Source: Shewanella salipaludis (GTDB lineage: Bacteria; Pseudomonadota; Gammaproteobacteria; Enterobacterales; Shewanellaceae). Taken from it: a stretch of 64,000 bases of DNA. The notes below the pieces were generated by a model. That model saw only the letters and a program-made list of their open reading frames with translations. It searched no databases and was not told the origin of the DNA. The DNA is taken from NCBI RefSeq assembly GCF_012911865.1, contig NZ_JAAXYH010000004.1, positions 268,590-332,589 on the forward strand, in the 5' to 3' direction. This document shows, one piece after another, positions 8,743-16,754 of this stretch (positions within the stretch are counted from its first letter, which is position 1; every line of letters starts with the position of its first letter). A program made the translations under genes and the position numbers.

Positions 8743-8856
8743 CCTCATGGACGCTTCTTCTTGTGAGATCAAGAGCCGACAACATCCTTGTCTTAAAGCC
8801 AGTTCGATATCCCTATCTCTCGTTCATAAGCCGAAGCTAACGCTTCATTCACCGTG

Positions 8857-8886
8857 TCACTGATGCTCTTTAAATAAAAGCAGTGC
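8857..8886 (-). repeat. Right arm of the 30-bp perfect inverted repeat
   Basis: Exact reverse complement of 7404-7433. It runs directly into the third R copy at 8882, so the R unit abuts the arm here exactly where copies 1 and 2 abut CACTG...CAGTG hairpins. Confidence 0.85.
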
Positions 8887-8974
8887 AAAGGTGCACCGCA
8901 GGTGAATTGGCTGCAAACCGAGTTGGCAGCAATGTTGTACTGGGTGGGCACTGTCATTCTTAACCGAGAGTGTC
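8882..8974 (+). repeat. R direct repeat, copy 3 (truncated, 93 bp)
   Basis: Matches the first 93 bases of the R unit, then stops at GAGTGTC and changes to unrelated sequence 39 bp before the priA stop codon. A small hairpin (AGCCTC-TCCC-GAGGCT, 9000-9015) overlaps the priA 3' end. Between H copy 2 and the right arm (8743-8856) I see nothing recognisable. Confidence 0.75.
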
Positions 8975-9013
8975 ATGGCAATCAAAGGGCCGATGGCCGA
9001 GCCTCTCCCGAGG

Positions 9014-11209
9014 CTAGAGCAGATCCTGGGGGTCCCTGTCCAGGCTCCAGCGGCAGCGCTTGCCCTCGGGCAGTTGCTCTACCAGGGGTTGTACCCGTTC
9101 GAATTCCTGTTGCAGGCGGTTGCGGTTCTTGGCCTGGAACATCAGCTGGCGGCGGAACTTGCCGGCCTTCCTGTCCAGCGGCGCCGGCAGCGGGCCTATG
9201 ACTTCAAATTCCTTGTCGTTGGGCAAGAGGGCGGCGAAGGCGTTGAGGAAGGCGTCGGCATCGCTGGCAAGGTGAGCCTCGGCGCGCACCAGCACCATAT
9301 GCCAGGCCGGTGGCAGCAGCGCCTGCTGGCGCTCCTTGAGCTGGGCGCGGGCGAATTCGCCGTAACCCTTATGCAACAGCTCCCTCAGTATGGGGTTGTC
9401 GCTCTGGTGGGTCTGCAGCAAGACAGTGCCTGGCTTGCTGGCACGGCCGGCGCGGCCGGCGACCTGGGTGTAGAGCTGGCCGAAACGTTCGGGGGCACGA
9501 AAATCTGCGCTGAACAGGGCGCCATCCACATCCAATAGCCCGACCAGGGTGACATCCGGGAAGTGATGTCCCTTGGCCAGCATCTGGGTGCCGACCAAGA
9601 TCTTGTATTCCCCCTTATGAATGGCGTCCAGATGTGTCTCCAGGGAGCCCTTGAGGCGGGTGGTGTCCCTGTCGATGCGCACCACGGGATGTTTGGGGAA
9701 CTCTTTCTGCAGTGCCTCGGCCAACTGCTCAGTGCCTATGCCCTGGCCCATCAGCATGGTGCTGCCGCACTCATGGCATTGCTTGGGGATGGCGTATTGA
9801 TTGCCGCAGTGGTGACAGCAGATCTCCCCCAGGCCCTGGTGCACCGTGAAGAAGGCATCGCAGCGGTCGCACTCGTGCAAATGGCCACATTCGTGACACA
9901 GGAGCGCGGGTGCGAAGCCGCGGCGGTTGAGGAACAGCAATACCTGATTGCCTGCGTCCAGGTGCAGGCGGATCTCGTTGAGCAGTGGGGTCGACATCCC
10001 GGCCTTGAGCGGCTGGTTGCGGATATCTATGATCCCCTGGCGCACATTCTTGGCCGCGCCGGCGCGCTCATTCAGCAGCAGGTGTTGATAGCGGCCATTG
10101 AGGGCGTTCTGCAGCGTCTCCAGCGAAGGGGTTGCCGAGCCCAGGATCACGGGAATGGCTTCCAGATGACCGCGCATCACCGCCAAGTCGCGGGCGTGGT
10201 AGCCGACACCTTCCTGCTGCTTGAAACTGCTGTCGTGTTCTTCGTCGAGGATGATGACCCCGGGGTAGGCCATGGGGGTGAACAGCGCCGAACGGGTGCC
10301 TATGATGATGGCCGCCTGACCGCTACGTGCCAGGCGCCAGGCCTCCAGCCGTTGGTTGTCCGTCAGTCCCGAATGGATCACCGCCACCTGCACCTTGAAG
10401 CGGCGTTGGAACCTGGCTATGGTCTGGGGTGTCAGGCCGATTTCCGGCACCAGGATCAGCGCCTGCTTGCCCTGCTTCAGTTGGCTCTCGAGCACGGACA
10501 GATAGACTTCCGTCTTGCCCGAGCCAGTGACCCCTTCCAGCAGGCTGCAGTGGTAGCCGGTCTGTTGGTTGAGGGTCGCCACCGCCACTGCCTGGGCCGG
10601 ATTCAGTTTCAGTGGCGTCTCGTCGAGTTCGAGCGCGGTGCGCCAGCCCAGATCCAGCTCGGCGGTTCTCTCTTCGGCGGCTATCCAGCCCTTCTCACTC
10701 AGGGCCTTGAAGGCGGCCTTGCTCAGGTCGAGATGGCCTATGTCTTCTGCCGTCAGCCGGCCCTGTTTGAGGCGCTCCAGCACTTTTTTCTGCGCCGGTG
10801 CCCGTTTGAGCAACTCGGGTGCCGCCGCCTCACCAGCGGCCGTGAGGTGCCAGTGAGTCATGCTCTTCGGCGCCGCGTCCATGCCCTTGCGCAGCGCCAC
10901 GGGCAAGGCCTGGGTCAGCATCTGCCCCTGACTGCAGAAATAATATCTGGCGGCCCAGAGGGTCAATCTATACAGGGAGTCGGGCAGCAGGGGTTCTTGG
11001 TCTAAGATGTCTATAACGGCTTTGATCTGCTTGGGTGCCAGACTGCAGCTATCCTTTATATCAGTGATCAGGCCGATCAACTGTTGACGACCGAAGGGCA
11101 CCCTGACACGCAAACCCGCCACCAAGGTTTGGGTCAGGGTATCGGGTACCAGGTAGCTGAAGGTTTGCCGCATGGGGACGGGCAGGGCAACCTCGACAAA
11201 CAAGGGCAT
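9014..11209 (-). CDS. priA: Primosomal protein N' (replication restart helicase PriA)
   Basis: PriA is a 3'-5' superfamily 2 helicase that recognises stalled forks and reloads DnaB. The 731-residue protein has the N-terminal 3'-DNA-binding domain (VEVALPVPMRQTFSYLVP), Walker A GVTGSGKT at residues 226-233, a DEEH box near residue 320 (ILDEEHD), a paired-Cys zinc domain around 435-480 (CHECGHLHECDRC and later CxxC pairs), and helicase motif VI with QVAGRAGR. It is divergent from the FimV-like gene at 11325. Length and motifs are normal. Confidence 0.98.
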   Translation of the reverse strand: MPLFVEVALPVPMRQTFSYLVPDTLTQTLVAGLRVRVPFGRQQLIGLITDIKDSCSLAPKQIKAVIDILDQEPLLPDSLYRLTLWAARYYFCSQGQMLTQALPVALRKGMDAAPKSMTHWHLTAAGEAAAPELLKRAPAQKKVLERLKQGRLTAEDIGHLDLSKAAFKALSEKGWIAAEERTAELDLGWRTALELDETPLKLNPAQAVAVATLNQQTGYHCSLLEGVTGSGKTEVYLSVLESQLKQGKQALILVPEIGLTPQTIARFQRRFKVQVAVIHSGLTDNQRLEAWRLARSGQAAIIIGTRSALFTPMAYPGVIILDEEHDSSFKQQEGVGYHARDLAVMRGHLEAIPVILGSATPSLETLQNALNGRYQHLLLNERAGAAKNVRQGIIDIRNQPLKAGMSTPLLNEIRLHLDAGNQVLLFLNRRGFAPALLCHECGHLHECDRCDAFFTVHQGLGEICCHHCGNQYAIPKQCHECGSTMLMGQGIGTEQLAEALQKEFPKHPVVRIDRDTTRLKGSLETHLDAIHKGEYKILVGTQMLAKGHHFPDVTLVGLLDVDGALFSADFRAPERFGQLYTQVAGRAGRASKPGTVLLQTHQSDNPILRELLHKGYGEFARAQLKERQQALLPPAWHMVLVRAEAHLASDADAFLNAFAALLPNDKEFEVIGPLPAPLDRKAGKFRRQLMFQAKNRNRLQQEFERVQPLVEQLPEGKRCRWSLDRDPQDLL

Positions 11210-11324
11210 AGTGACGCATCTTAGTGGATAGTGCCGCTAAGTGTACCCAGACGGGGGCGGCAGAGCCAGTCCTATCGGTTGAGTGCCGGGCCGCCGGCTT
11301 GGGGCGGAATAAGGGAGTAAGCGA

Positions 11325-11963
11325 ATGAGCCATCTGATGAAAATCCTCTGCCTCTTGCCTGTGTTCCTCTGTTGCTCCGTGGGGGCGCAAGTCTCACATC
11401 TGAGCCTCAATCAGCGTCAGTTCGAGCTGGGTGGCTACCCCAAGCTGAGGCTCAATCTGGTGGCCGAACCCCGGGACCTGTCGCGGCTCGAGTTCCTGTT
11501 GCGTCAGGGGGAGGCGCAGGAGAGGCTGATGGTGCAGCCGCTCGGTCGCTTCATGTTGCAGCTGTTCGGGGTCGAGGATGTGACCTCTGCTGCTGCGCAG
11601 TTGGTGGTGCGCCAATACAGGGGCGATAGCTGGCATGAGATTGCCAGCCTGGCCTTGTTCGATGCCTCCGGGTCAAGTCATAGCCCAGGCGGCGCGTCTA
11701 CCGGGGAAGCCTGTCGGCTGGAGGTAGATGTCGGCGATACCCTGTGGCGTATCGCCCGCCGCTACACTGGCCCATGGCACACCCATGTCTATGGCGCCAT
11801 GCTGGCCATTTATGAGGCCAACCGCCAGGCCTTCGTCGGGCAGAAGATAGATGCCCTCAGGCGTGATGCCAGCTTGATTTGCCCTGGCAAGGACTCGCTG
11901 GCAGCCCAGGGAGACGAGGCCGGTGCCAGACTGAGGTTCGAGGCGCTGCAGGCCGGCACTTGA
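11325..11963 (+). CDS. Small FimV/LysM-type exported protein
   Basis: The 212-residue protein has a signal peptide (residues 1-21, ending VGA-QV), a beta-rich middle like the N-terminal domain of FimV/HubP (LRLNLVAEPRDLSRLEFLL) and a LysM-like segment at about 128-185 (VDVGDTLWRIARRY ... AMLAIYEANRQAF ... LICP) that matches the FimV peptidoglycan-binding motif. It lacks the long acidic repeat region and membrane helix of full FimV/HubP polar landmarks, so it is a minimal periplasmic version. GGGAG upstream supports the ATG. It is divergent from priA and upstream of rpmE; a role in cell-wall binding or type IV pilus function is inference. Confidence 0.7.
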   Translation: MSHLMKILCLLPVFLCCSVGAQVSHLSLNQRQFELGGYPKLRLNLVAEPRDLSRLEFLLRQGEAQERLMVQPLGRFMLQLFGVEDVTSAAAQLVVRQYRGDSWHEIASLALFDASGSSHSPGGASTGEACRLEVDVGDTLWRIARRYTGPWHTHVYGAMLAIYEANRQAFVGQKIDALRRDASLICPGKDSLAAQGDEAGARLRFEALQAGT

Positions 11964-11999
11964 TGGCCAGGCCATGGGGCCAAATGGCGGAGAATCCGC

Positions 12000-12028
12000 T
12001 TGTGTCCCCTGCGCAGATACTGTACCAT
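12000..12028 (+). promoter_or_regulatory. Possible sigma70 promoter of rpmE
   Basis: TTGTGT (12000-12005), a 17-bp spacer, then TACCAT (12023-12028). Both hexamers are imperfect; spacing and position about 90 bp upstream of rpmE are reasonable. Confidence 0.3.
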
Positions 12029-12068
12029 CCTGCGCCTTAAACATATTGTTATTAACTTGCATGTGGTA

Positions 12069-12119
12069 CCCAACTTCGGGTTGGGAGAGCGACATGGCCT
12101 TACATTTGAGGTAATCCCG
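12069..12119 (+). promoter_or_regulatory. Candidate ribosomal protein L31 leader
   Basis: The rpmE 5' UTR holds a stable hairpin CCCAAC-TTCGG-GTTGGG (12069-12085) followed by a purine-rich segment up to the start codon. L31 leader structures and autogenous control of rpmE are known in gammaproteobacteria. Assignment here is by position and hairpin only; I could not compare it with the covariance model. Confidence 0.4.
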
Positions 12120-12332
12120 ATGAAACCAGGTATCCATCCTGAATATGCAGAAATCACTGCAAACTGTACTTGTGGCAACGTTATCAAAATCAATTCAACT
12201 GTAGGTAAAGACCTGCACTTGGACGTATGTGGTGCATGTCACCCATTCTACACTGGTACTCAGAAAGTTGTTGATACCGGTGGTCGTATCGACAAGTTCA
12301 ACAAGCGTTTCGGTGTACTGGGTAAGAAGTAA
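12120..12332 (+). CDS. rpmE: 50S ribosomal protein L31 (zinc form)
   Basis: The 70-residue L31 forms part of the central bridge between ribosomal subunits. It is the zinc-binding C+ paralogue: Cys at 16, 18, 37 and 40 (NCTCGN and DVCGACHPF). The start at 12120 gives MKPGIHPEY, the family N-terminus; the frame extends further upstream only by chance. It is followed 22 bp later by an intrinsic terminator, so it is a monocistronic unit. Confidence 0.98.
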   Translation: MKPGIHPEYAEITANCTCGNVIKINSTVGKDLHLDVCGACHPFYTGTQKVVDTGGRIDKFNKRFGVLGKK

Positions 12333-12354
12333 CTACCCATGCTATGCATATAGA

Positions 12355-12378
12355 AAGGGCGCCTCAGGGCGCCTTTTT
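12355..12378 (+). terminator. Rho-independent terminator after rpmE
   Basis: AAGGGCGCC-TCAG-GGCGCCTTT forms a stem that begins with a perfect GGCGCC/GGCGCC pairing, followed by a T run (12374-12378). Confidence 0.85.
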
Positions 12379-13069
12379 CATTTCCGTCTTACCATTCGCT
12401 GGCCGTTTGCCCCCTGGCCGCATGTTTTCCTGTTCCAGCCTTCCTCGCCAAGCCTCTGCTGTCTTGGGCGTGCTCGCTCGTCGCTGTAGCCATACCTGGC
12501 CGACGAGCAGTCGCCGGTGGCTCAAGGTTATACTCAGGGGCTCAGGGTTATGCTCAGGGCTATCCCGGCCCTGTCGCCGCATAGTGCCGTTGCAACGCCG
12601 GCGAACGCGTCTGTTCCACCCCGGCAGCCGATGGACCCGTGGGCCCAAACGAGAGGTCGGATCTCTTGGTTGTTTTTTTACAATTAACTCCAGGCATTTT
12701 CGGCCTATTCAGGATAAAAATCCTCTCTCTGCCCGGTTCAGCCGCCTAATATGGTGATTTTGTCAAAATTAAACCAAAAAATACGCCTTAAGCACAGTAT
12801 TTACGCAATAATTTACGTTATTTTCCTACATAAATTGTTGCGAATTTGGGGCTGAATGGGGAAAGATAACTGCTGAAAATGTACCTTAGCGAGCGAGATC
12901 CCGCTCTAGGGTGAAATATCTTAATCTATTGTTTAAAAGCCCACTTCATTCGCGTATTCTAATTGGCACCAGCCAGCAAGTTAATGACTCGGATCGCCAT
13001 CGGCAGAGCATGCTTGGGTTTGGTAGGCCTCTACTCATAAAATTAAATGTCGCATTTCAGGATGTCAAA
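12379..13069. other. Intergenic region rpmE-malic enzyme
   Basis: No gene is supported in these 691 bp. Overlapping frames on both strands have Arg/Pro/Cys-rich compositions typical of GC-rich noncoding DNA. The region contains a 2x20-bp tandem duplication (12521-12560) and an AT-rich stretch (about 12750-12860) likely to carry the malic enzyme promoter; I could not assign hexamers with confidence. Confidence 0.5.
12521..12560 (+). repeat. Two 20-bp tandem repeats
   Basis: CTCAAGGTTATACTCAGGGG (12521-12540) is followed directly by CTCAGGGTTATGCTCAGGGC (12541-12560), differing at three positions. It is one of several 14-20 bp tandem duplications in intergenic DNA of this window. Confidence 0.7.
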
Positions 13070-14317
13070 ATGTCAGATATTCGCCAACAAGCACTCGATT
13101 ATCATGAATTCCCGGTTCCAGGCAAAATGGCAGTTTGTCTGACCAAGCCGGCTCAAAGCAGCCACGATCTCGCCCTCGCTTACAGCCCGGGAGTGGCAGA
13201 GCCTGTGCGTGAAATCGCCTCGGATCCTGTCAATGCTTACCGTTATACCAATAAGGGCAACACGGTTGCCGTGATCTCCAATGGCACCGCCATCTTGGGC
13301 TTGGGTAATCTTGGCCCCTTGGCCTCCAAGCCGGTGATGGAAGGTAAGGCCCTGCTCTTTAAGCACTTTGCCAACATAGATGCCACGGATATCGAAGTGA
13401 AGCATCGCACGGCGGAAGAGTTTATCAACACGGTTGAAGCCATAGCCGACACCTTCGGTGGCATCAATCTGGAAGATATCAAGGCTCCCGAGTGCTTCGA
13501 AATCGAGAAAGAGTTGATCGAACGCTGCAATGTGCCTGTATTCCATGATGATCAGCATGGCACCGCCATTGTGACGACCGCCGGCATGCTCAATGCACTG
13601 GAAATCCAGGGCAAGTCGATAGAAGATGCCGTCTTCGTCTGCATGGGCGCCGGTGCCGCAGCGATCGCCTGCATGACCATGTTGGTCAAGTGTGGTGCCC
13701 AGCGTGAGAATGTGTACATGCTGGACAGGAAGGGCGTGATTCACACCCGCCGCGACGATCTCAATGAATACAAAGCCTTGTTTGCCAATAACACGGATAA
13801 ACGCACTCTGCAGGACGTGATCAAGGATGCAGATGCCTTCCTGGGGCTGTCGGGACCTAATGTGATCGGCGCCGAAGAGATCGCCATGATGGCACCCAAC
13901 CCGGTGATCTTCGCCTGTTCCAACCCGGATCCCGAGATCAATCCCGAGCTGGCACACGCCACCCGCAGCGATCTCATCATGGGCACGGGTCGCAGCGATT
14001 ACCCTAACCAGGTCAACAATGTGTTGTGTTTCCCCTTCATCTTCCGCGGTGCCCTGGACGTGCGTGCCTCCTGCATCAACGATGAAATGAAGATTGCCGC
14101 GGTGCATGCCCTTGCCGCCCTGGCGAAGGAGCCCGTACCCGCTTCGGTACTCGAGGCTTACCCTCAGGTCAGTTCATTGAGCTTCGGCCCTGATTATGTG
14201 CTGCCTAAGCCAATGGATCCAAGGTTGCTGCCTAACGTCGCTCGTGCCGTGTCCCAGGCGGCGATCGACTCTGGCGTAGCCACTATTCCGACCCTGCCCG
14301 AACACTATCAGGTGTAA
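13070..14317 (+). CDS. NADP(+)-type malic enzyme, single-domain
   Basis: Oxidative decarboxylation of malate to pyruvate with reduction of NAD(P)+. The 415-residue protein has the short malic-enzyme form: catalytic Tyr38 in LAYSPGVAEP, the substrate and metal region FHDDQHGTAIV, and a Rossmann loop CMGAGAAAIA. It lacks the C-terminal phosphotransacetylase-like domain found in E. coli MaeB. I choose the ATG at 13070 (MSDIRQQALDYHEFP) over the upstream in-frame ATG at 12911, because conservation begins there and the upstream extension looks random. A strong terminator follows, so it is probably monocistronic. Confidence 0.93.
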   Translation: MSDIRQQALDYHEFPVPGKMAVCLTKPAQSSHDLALAYSPGVAEPVREIASDPVNAYRYTNKGNTVAVISNGTAILGLGNLGPLASKPVMEGKALLFKHFANIDATDIEVKHRTAEEFINTVEAIADTFGGINLEDIKAPECFEIEKELIERCNVPVFHDDQHGTAIVTTAGMLNALEIQGKSIEDAVFVCMGAGAAAIACMTMLVKCGAQRENVYMLDRKGVIHTRRDDLNEYKALFANNTDKRTLQDVIKDADAFLGLSGPNVIGAEEIAMMAPNPVIFACSNPDPEINPELAHATRSDLIMGTGRSDYPNQVNNVLCFPFIFRGALDVRASCINDEMKIAAVHALAALAKEPVPASVLEAYPQVSSLSFGPDYVLPKPMDPRLLPNVARAVSQAAIDSGVATIPTLPEHYQV

Positions 14318-14349
14318 GGGGTTCTGATACCAAGGGACGAATGATAGAG

Positions 14350-14373
14350 AAAAGGGGCGTTAGCCCCTTTTTT
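14350..14373 (+). terminator. Rho-independent terminator after malic enzyme gene
   Basis: AAAAGGGGC-GTTA-GCCCCTTTTTT: a perfect stem with tetraloop and T6 (14368-14373), 33 bp past the stop codon. Confidence 0.95.
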
Positions 14374-14603
14374 ATTGCCTGCAACAAACATGCTGCCCCT
14401 AGCCCTAGCCCTAGCCCGGGCACCCTGGCCCATAGGCCGAACCTGCTTCCCTGGCCGCATCTTTGCCCCCAGGGCGGCTGCCCCCTTCCTGCCGGTTGCC
14501 TTTTAATCTTTCCTGCTGAATAATCGCTGGAGCCTTTGGCGCGCGATGTTGGCTCATTTCAACCAGAATCATCACAATAATAATCCTGCGGGTAAGCGGA
14601 TAA

Positions 14604-16517
14604 ATGAAACTCACGCGAATGTTAACTAAAAAGTTAACCAGTTTTTGGTTAACCTCACTGGCGGCCGTAGCCTTCGTCTGCCTGCTCATCGCAGTGATGA
14701 GTTTCATGCAGCTGACCTATAAGTTTCAGCAACAGAAGGTGATGGAGCTCGAATCCATGCTGGTGGAGCACTACCAGGCCGAAAGTGACTGGAGTCTGGA
14801 TACCTGGTTGCCACCCATGCTGATTGCCTACAATGCCGGGGCCTTTCGTCTGAGTTTGGAGCGGGAGCTCTTGTTCGAATACGAGGGCAATACCCACGAC
14901 TCGAATGTGATCGTCTATGACCATGTGCTGGACAGTGAACATGGGCTCAGTATGTATCTCACCTTGCCTCAGCCCTTCGCGCGCCATAGCCTGGGGTGGT
15001 ATGAGCTGCTGATCTTCTTGGTGGGTATGACGGCGATCGCCCTCTTCGTCCGCTTCGGCTATCTATGGTTGTCGCGGCAATTGGAGGGCATAGAAGAATT
15101 GGCACAACGCAGTCAATTGATCCTGCAGGGCCGGCATGAGCAGGCGCTGGCCACGCCGGGCAAGGGCAAGCCCAGACTGATCAACCGCGCCCTGACCCAC
15201 TTGCTCGAGGCGCTGCAGGATGCCCATAAGGAGCGTGGGCGCTTGGATAAGTTCATTCGGGCCAACACCTTCCTCGACACAGAAACCCAGATAGGCAATC
15301 ACTTGTTTCTGAAGAATCGCCTGGATGCCCTCAGCGATGAGCATGGGATGATCACCTATGGCGTCTTGTACTTGCTGGAGATGGACGATCTCGATGCCCT
15401 GGAGGCCAGCCTGGGGGAGACGCCGGCGCTGGAGTTGCTGCATGGGACTATTGCCGGCATCAACCGCGTGCTGCTCACCCAGGCAGACAGCATCTTTGCC
15501 CGCCGTTCCCGTAACCAGTTCGCCGTGGTGGTGCCACAGATTTCCCTCGGTGAGGCGGATAAACTGGCGGCCAAATTGCTGAAGGTTTGCCTGAGCCAAC
15601 CCTTGCCCGAGTTTGACAACAGAGATAATTTCTACCATTTGGGTGGCGCCTACTTCGAGGCGGGAGACGCGCAGGAGCAGTTGGTCGAAGAGGCGGATAT
15701 GGCGCTGAGGGCGGCGCAGCTGCAGGGCAGCAGCAACTGGTTCATGTACGATAAGGGCATAGTCGACGACAAGCTGTTCAAGAGCAGCGTCCGCTGGCGC
15801 AGTTTTCTGGAAAATGCCTTGGCCAACAAGCAGTTTCTGGCCTTCAGTCAGCCCATAATGGACTCGGACAATCAGCTGCACCATGAAGAGATCTTCACCC
15901 GGGTCCGCGACGGGCAGGGCGGTATCATACTGGCGACCAGCTTCATCCCCATGGCCAACAAGTGTGGTTTGATGCCGCAGATAGAAAGGCAGATCCTCGA
16001 GCGGGTGTTGTTCGGCTTGCTCGGCGACCCCGGCAACAGGCGCGTCAGGTACAGCGTCAATCTCAGCCTGGATTCACTGCTGAGCCGCAGTTTCATGCGT
16101 TGGTTGCAGACCTGCCTGTTGGAGCATAGGCATCTAACCTCCAGACTCATAGTCGAGGTGACGGAGGAAATGGTGATCCACCACAGGGAGCGGCTCAAGC
16201 CACAGCTGGATATGATACGCAAGATGGGGGTCACCCTCTGTGTCGATCATGTTGGCCAACAGGTGGTAGGCACTTATTACATCAAGGAATACCATTTCGA
16301 TCTGGTTAAGCTGCATAGATCCATCGTCAGGCGGATACATGTCCGCCAGGAGAATCAATTATTTATCCGCAGCCTGATCGGCGGTCTCTACCGTGCCGAT
16401 GTGCAGATCTGTGCCGAGGGGGTCGAATTGTTCGAAGAGTGGCAGACCCTGAGGATCCTGGGGGTGAGTGCGGCCCAGGGATTGTATTTTCGTGAGCCGG
16501 AAGAAACCCTGGGTTAA
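14604..16517 (+). CDS. csrD: CsrD-type regulatory protein with degenerate GGDEF and EAL domains
   Basis: In E. coli CsrD targets CsrB/C small RNAs for RNase E decay, tuning CsrA; in Vibrio the homologue is MshH. The 637-residue protein has a membrane helix at about 13-35, a periplasmic sensor loop, a second helix at 132-154, a HAMP-like/coiled-coil region to about 215, then GGDEF-like (about 225-375) and EAL-like (about 385-637) domains. Both are degenerate: the GGDEF site reads RRSRNQFAVV and the EAL motif is replaced by HEEIFTRV, so it should neither make nor cleave c-di-GMP. It lies 237 bp upstream of mshI, the usual Shewanella/Vibrio arrangement. Confidence 0.88.
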   Translation: MKLTRMLTKKLTSFWLTSLAAVAFVCLLIAVMSFMQLTYKFQQQKVMELESMLVEHYQAESDWSLDTWLPPMLIAYNAGAFRLSLERELLFEYEGNTHDSNVIVYDHVLDSEHGLSMYLTLPQPFARHSLGWYELLIFLVGMTAIALFVRFGYLWLSRQLEGIEELAQRSQLILQGRHEQALATPGKGKPRLINRALTHLLEALQDAHKERGRLDKFIRANTFLDTETQIGNHLFLKNRLDALSDEHGMITYGVLYLLEMDDLDALEASLGETPALELLHGTIAGINRVLLTQADSIFARRSRNQFAVVVPQISLGEADKLAAKLLKVCLSQPLPEFDNRDNFYHLGGAYFEAGDAQEQLVEEADMALRAAQLQGSSNWFMYDKGIVDDKLFKSSVRWRSFLENALANKQFLAFSQPIMDSDNQLHHEEIFTRVRDGQGGIILATSFIPMANKCGLMPQIERQILERVLFGLLGDPGNRRVRYSVNLSLDSLLSRSFMRWLQTCLLEHRHLTSRLIVEVTEEMVIHHRERLKPQLDMIRKMGVTLCVDHVGQQVVGTYYIKEYHFDLVKLHRSIVRRIHVRQENQLFIRSLIGGLYRADVQICAEGVELFEEWQTLRILGVSAAQGLYFREPEETLG

Positions 16518-16635
16518 CTTTGAGATTAGCTATAGGGAATTGGCGAAATTTTGTTACAATGCCCGCATTCGACCTATGGCTAATGTCTAGAACATTTATC
16601 TATAAAATTAACCAATTAGCGGTTAATATATCGGT

Positions 16636-16651
16636 CGTCAATATTCTGACG
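16636..16651. promoter_or_regulatory. Inverted repeat upstream of mshI
   Basis: CGTCA-ATATTC-TGACG lies in the AT-rich csrD-mshI spacer, about 100 bp before the mshI start. A TACAAT -10-like hexamer is at 16556-16561 without a good -35. The msh promoter is expected in this spacer, but I cannot place it firmly. Confidence 0.3.
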
Positions 16652-16754
16652 CAAAAAATATCACAGATCTATGGCATGTATGTCTGAGTGGTAGTGGCGG
16701 TAAAAACGGGAATAATGGGTTGATTATCAACCACTAGAGGTACAGTCAGTTTAC

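Noticed and set aside
8344..8974. CRISPR array from the three R copies
   Set aside because: Units are 93-160 bp, with unequal spacing and no short repeat-spacer pattern; no cas genes are present.
12344..12757. Overlapping frames on both strands between rpmE and malic enzyme
   Set aside because: One begins inside the rpmE terminator; composition is Arg/Pro/Cys-rich as in translated GC-rich spacer.
12911..13069. N-terminal extension of the malic enzyme to an upstream ATG
   Set aside because: The extension shows no malic enzyme similarity; MSDIRQQALDYHEFP at 13070 is the natural family start.
14341..14523. 60-codon frame after the malic enzyme gene
   Set aside because: It runs through the terminator and a CCCTAG microsatellite (about 14397-14416).
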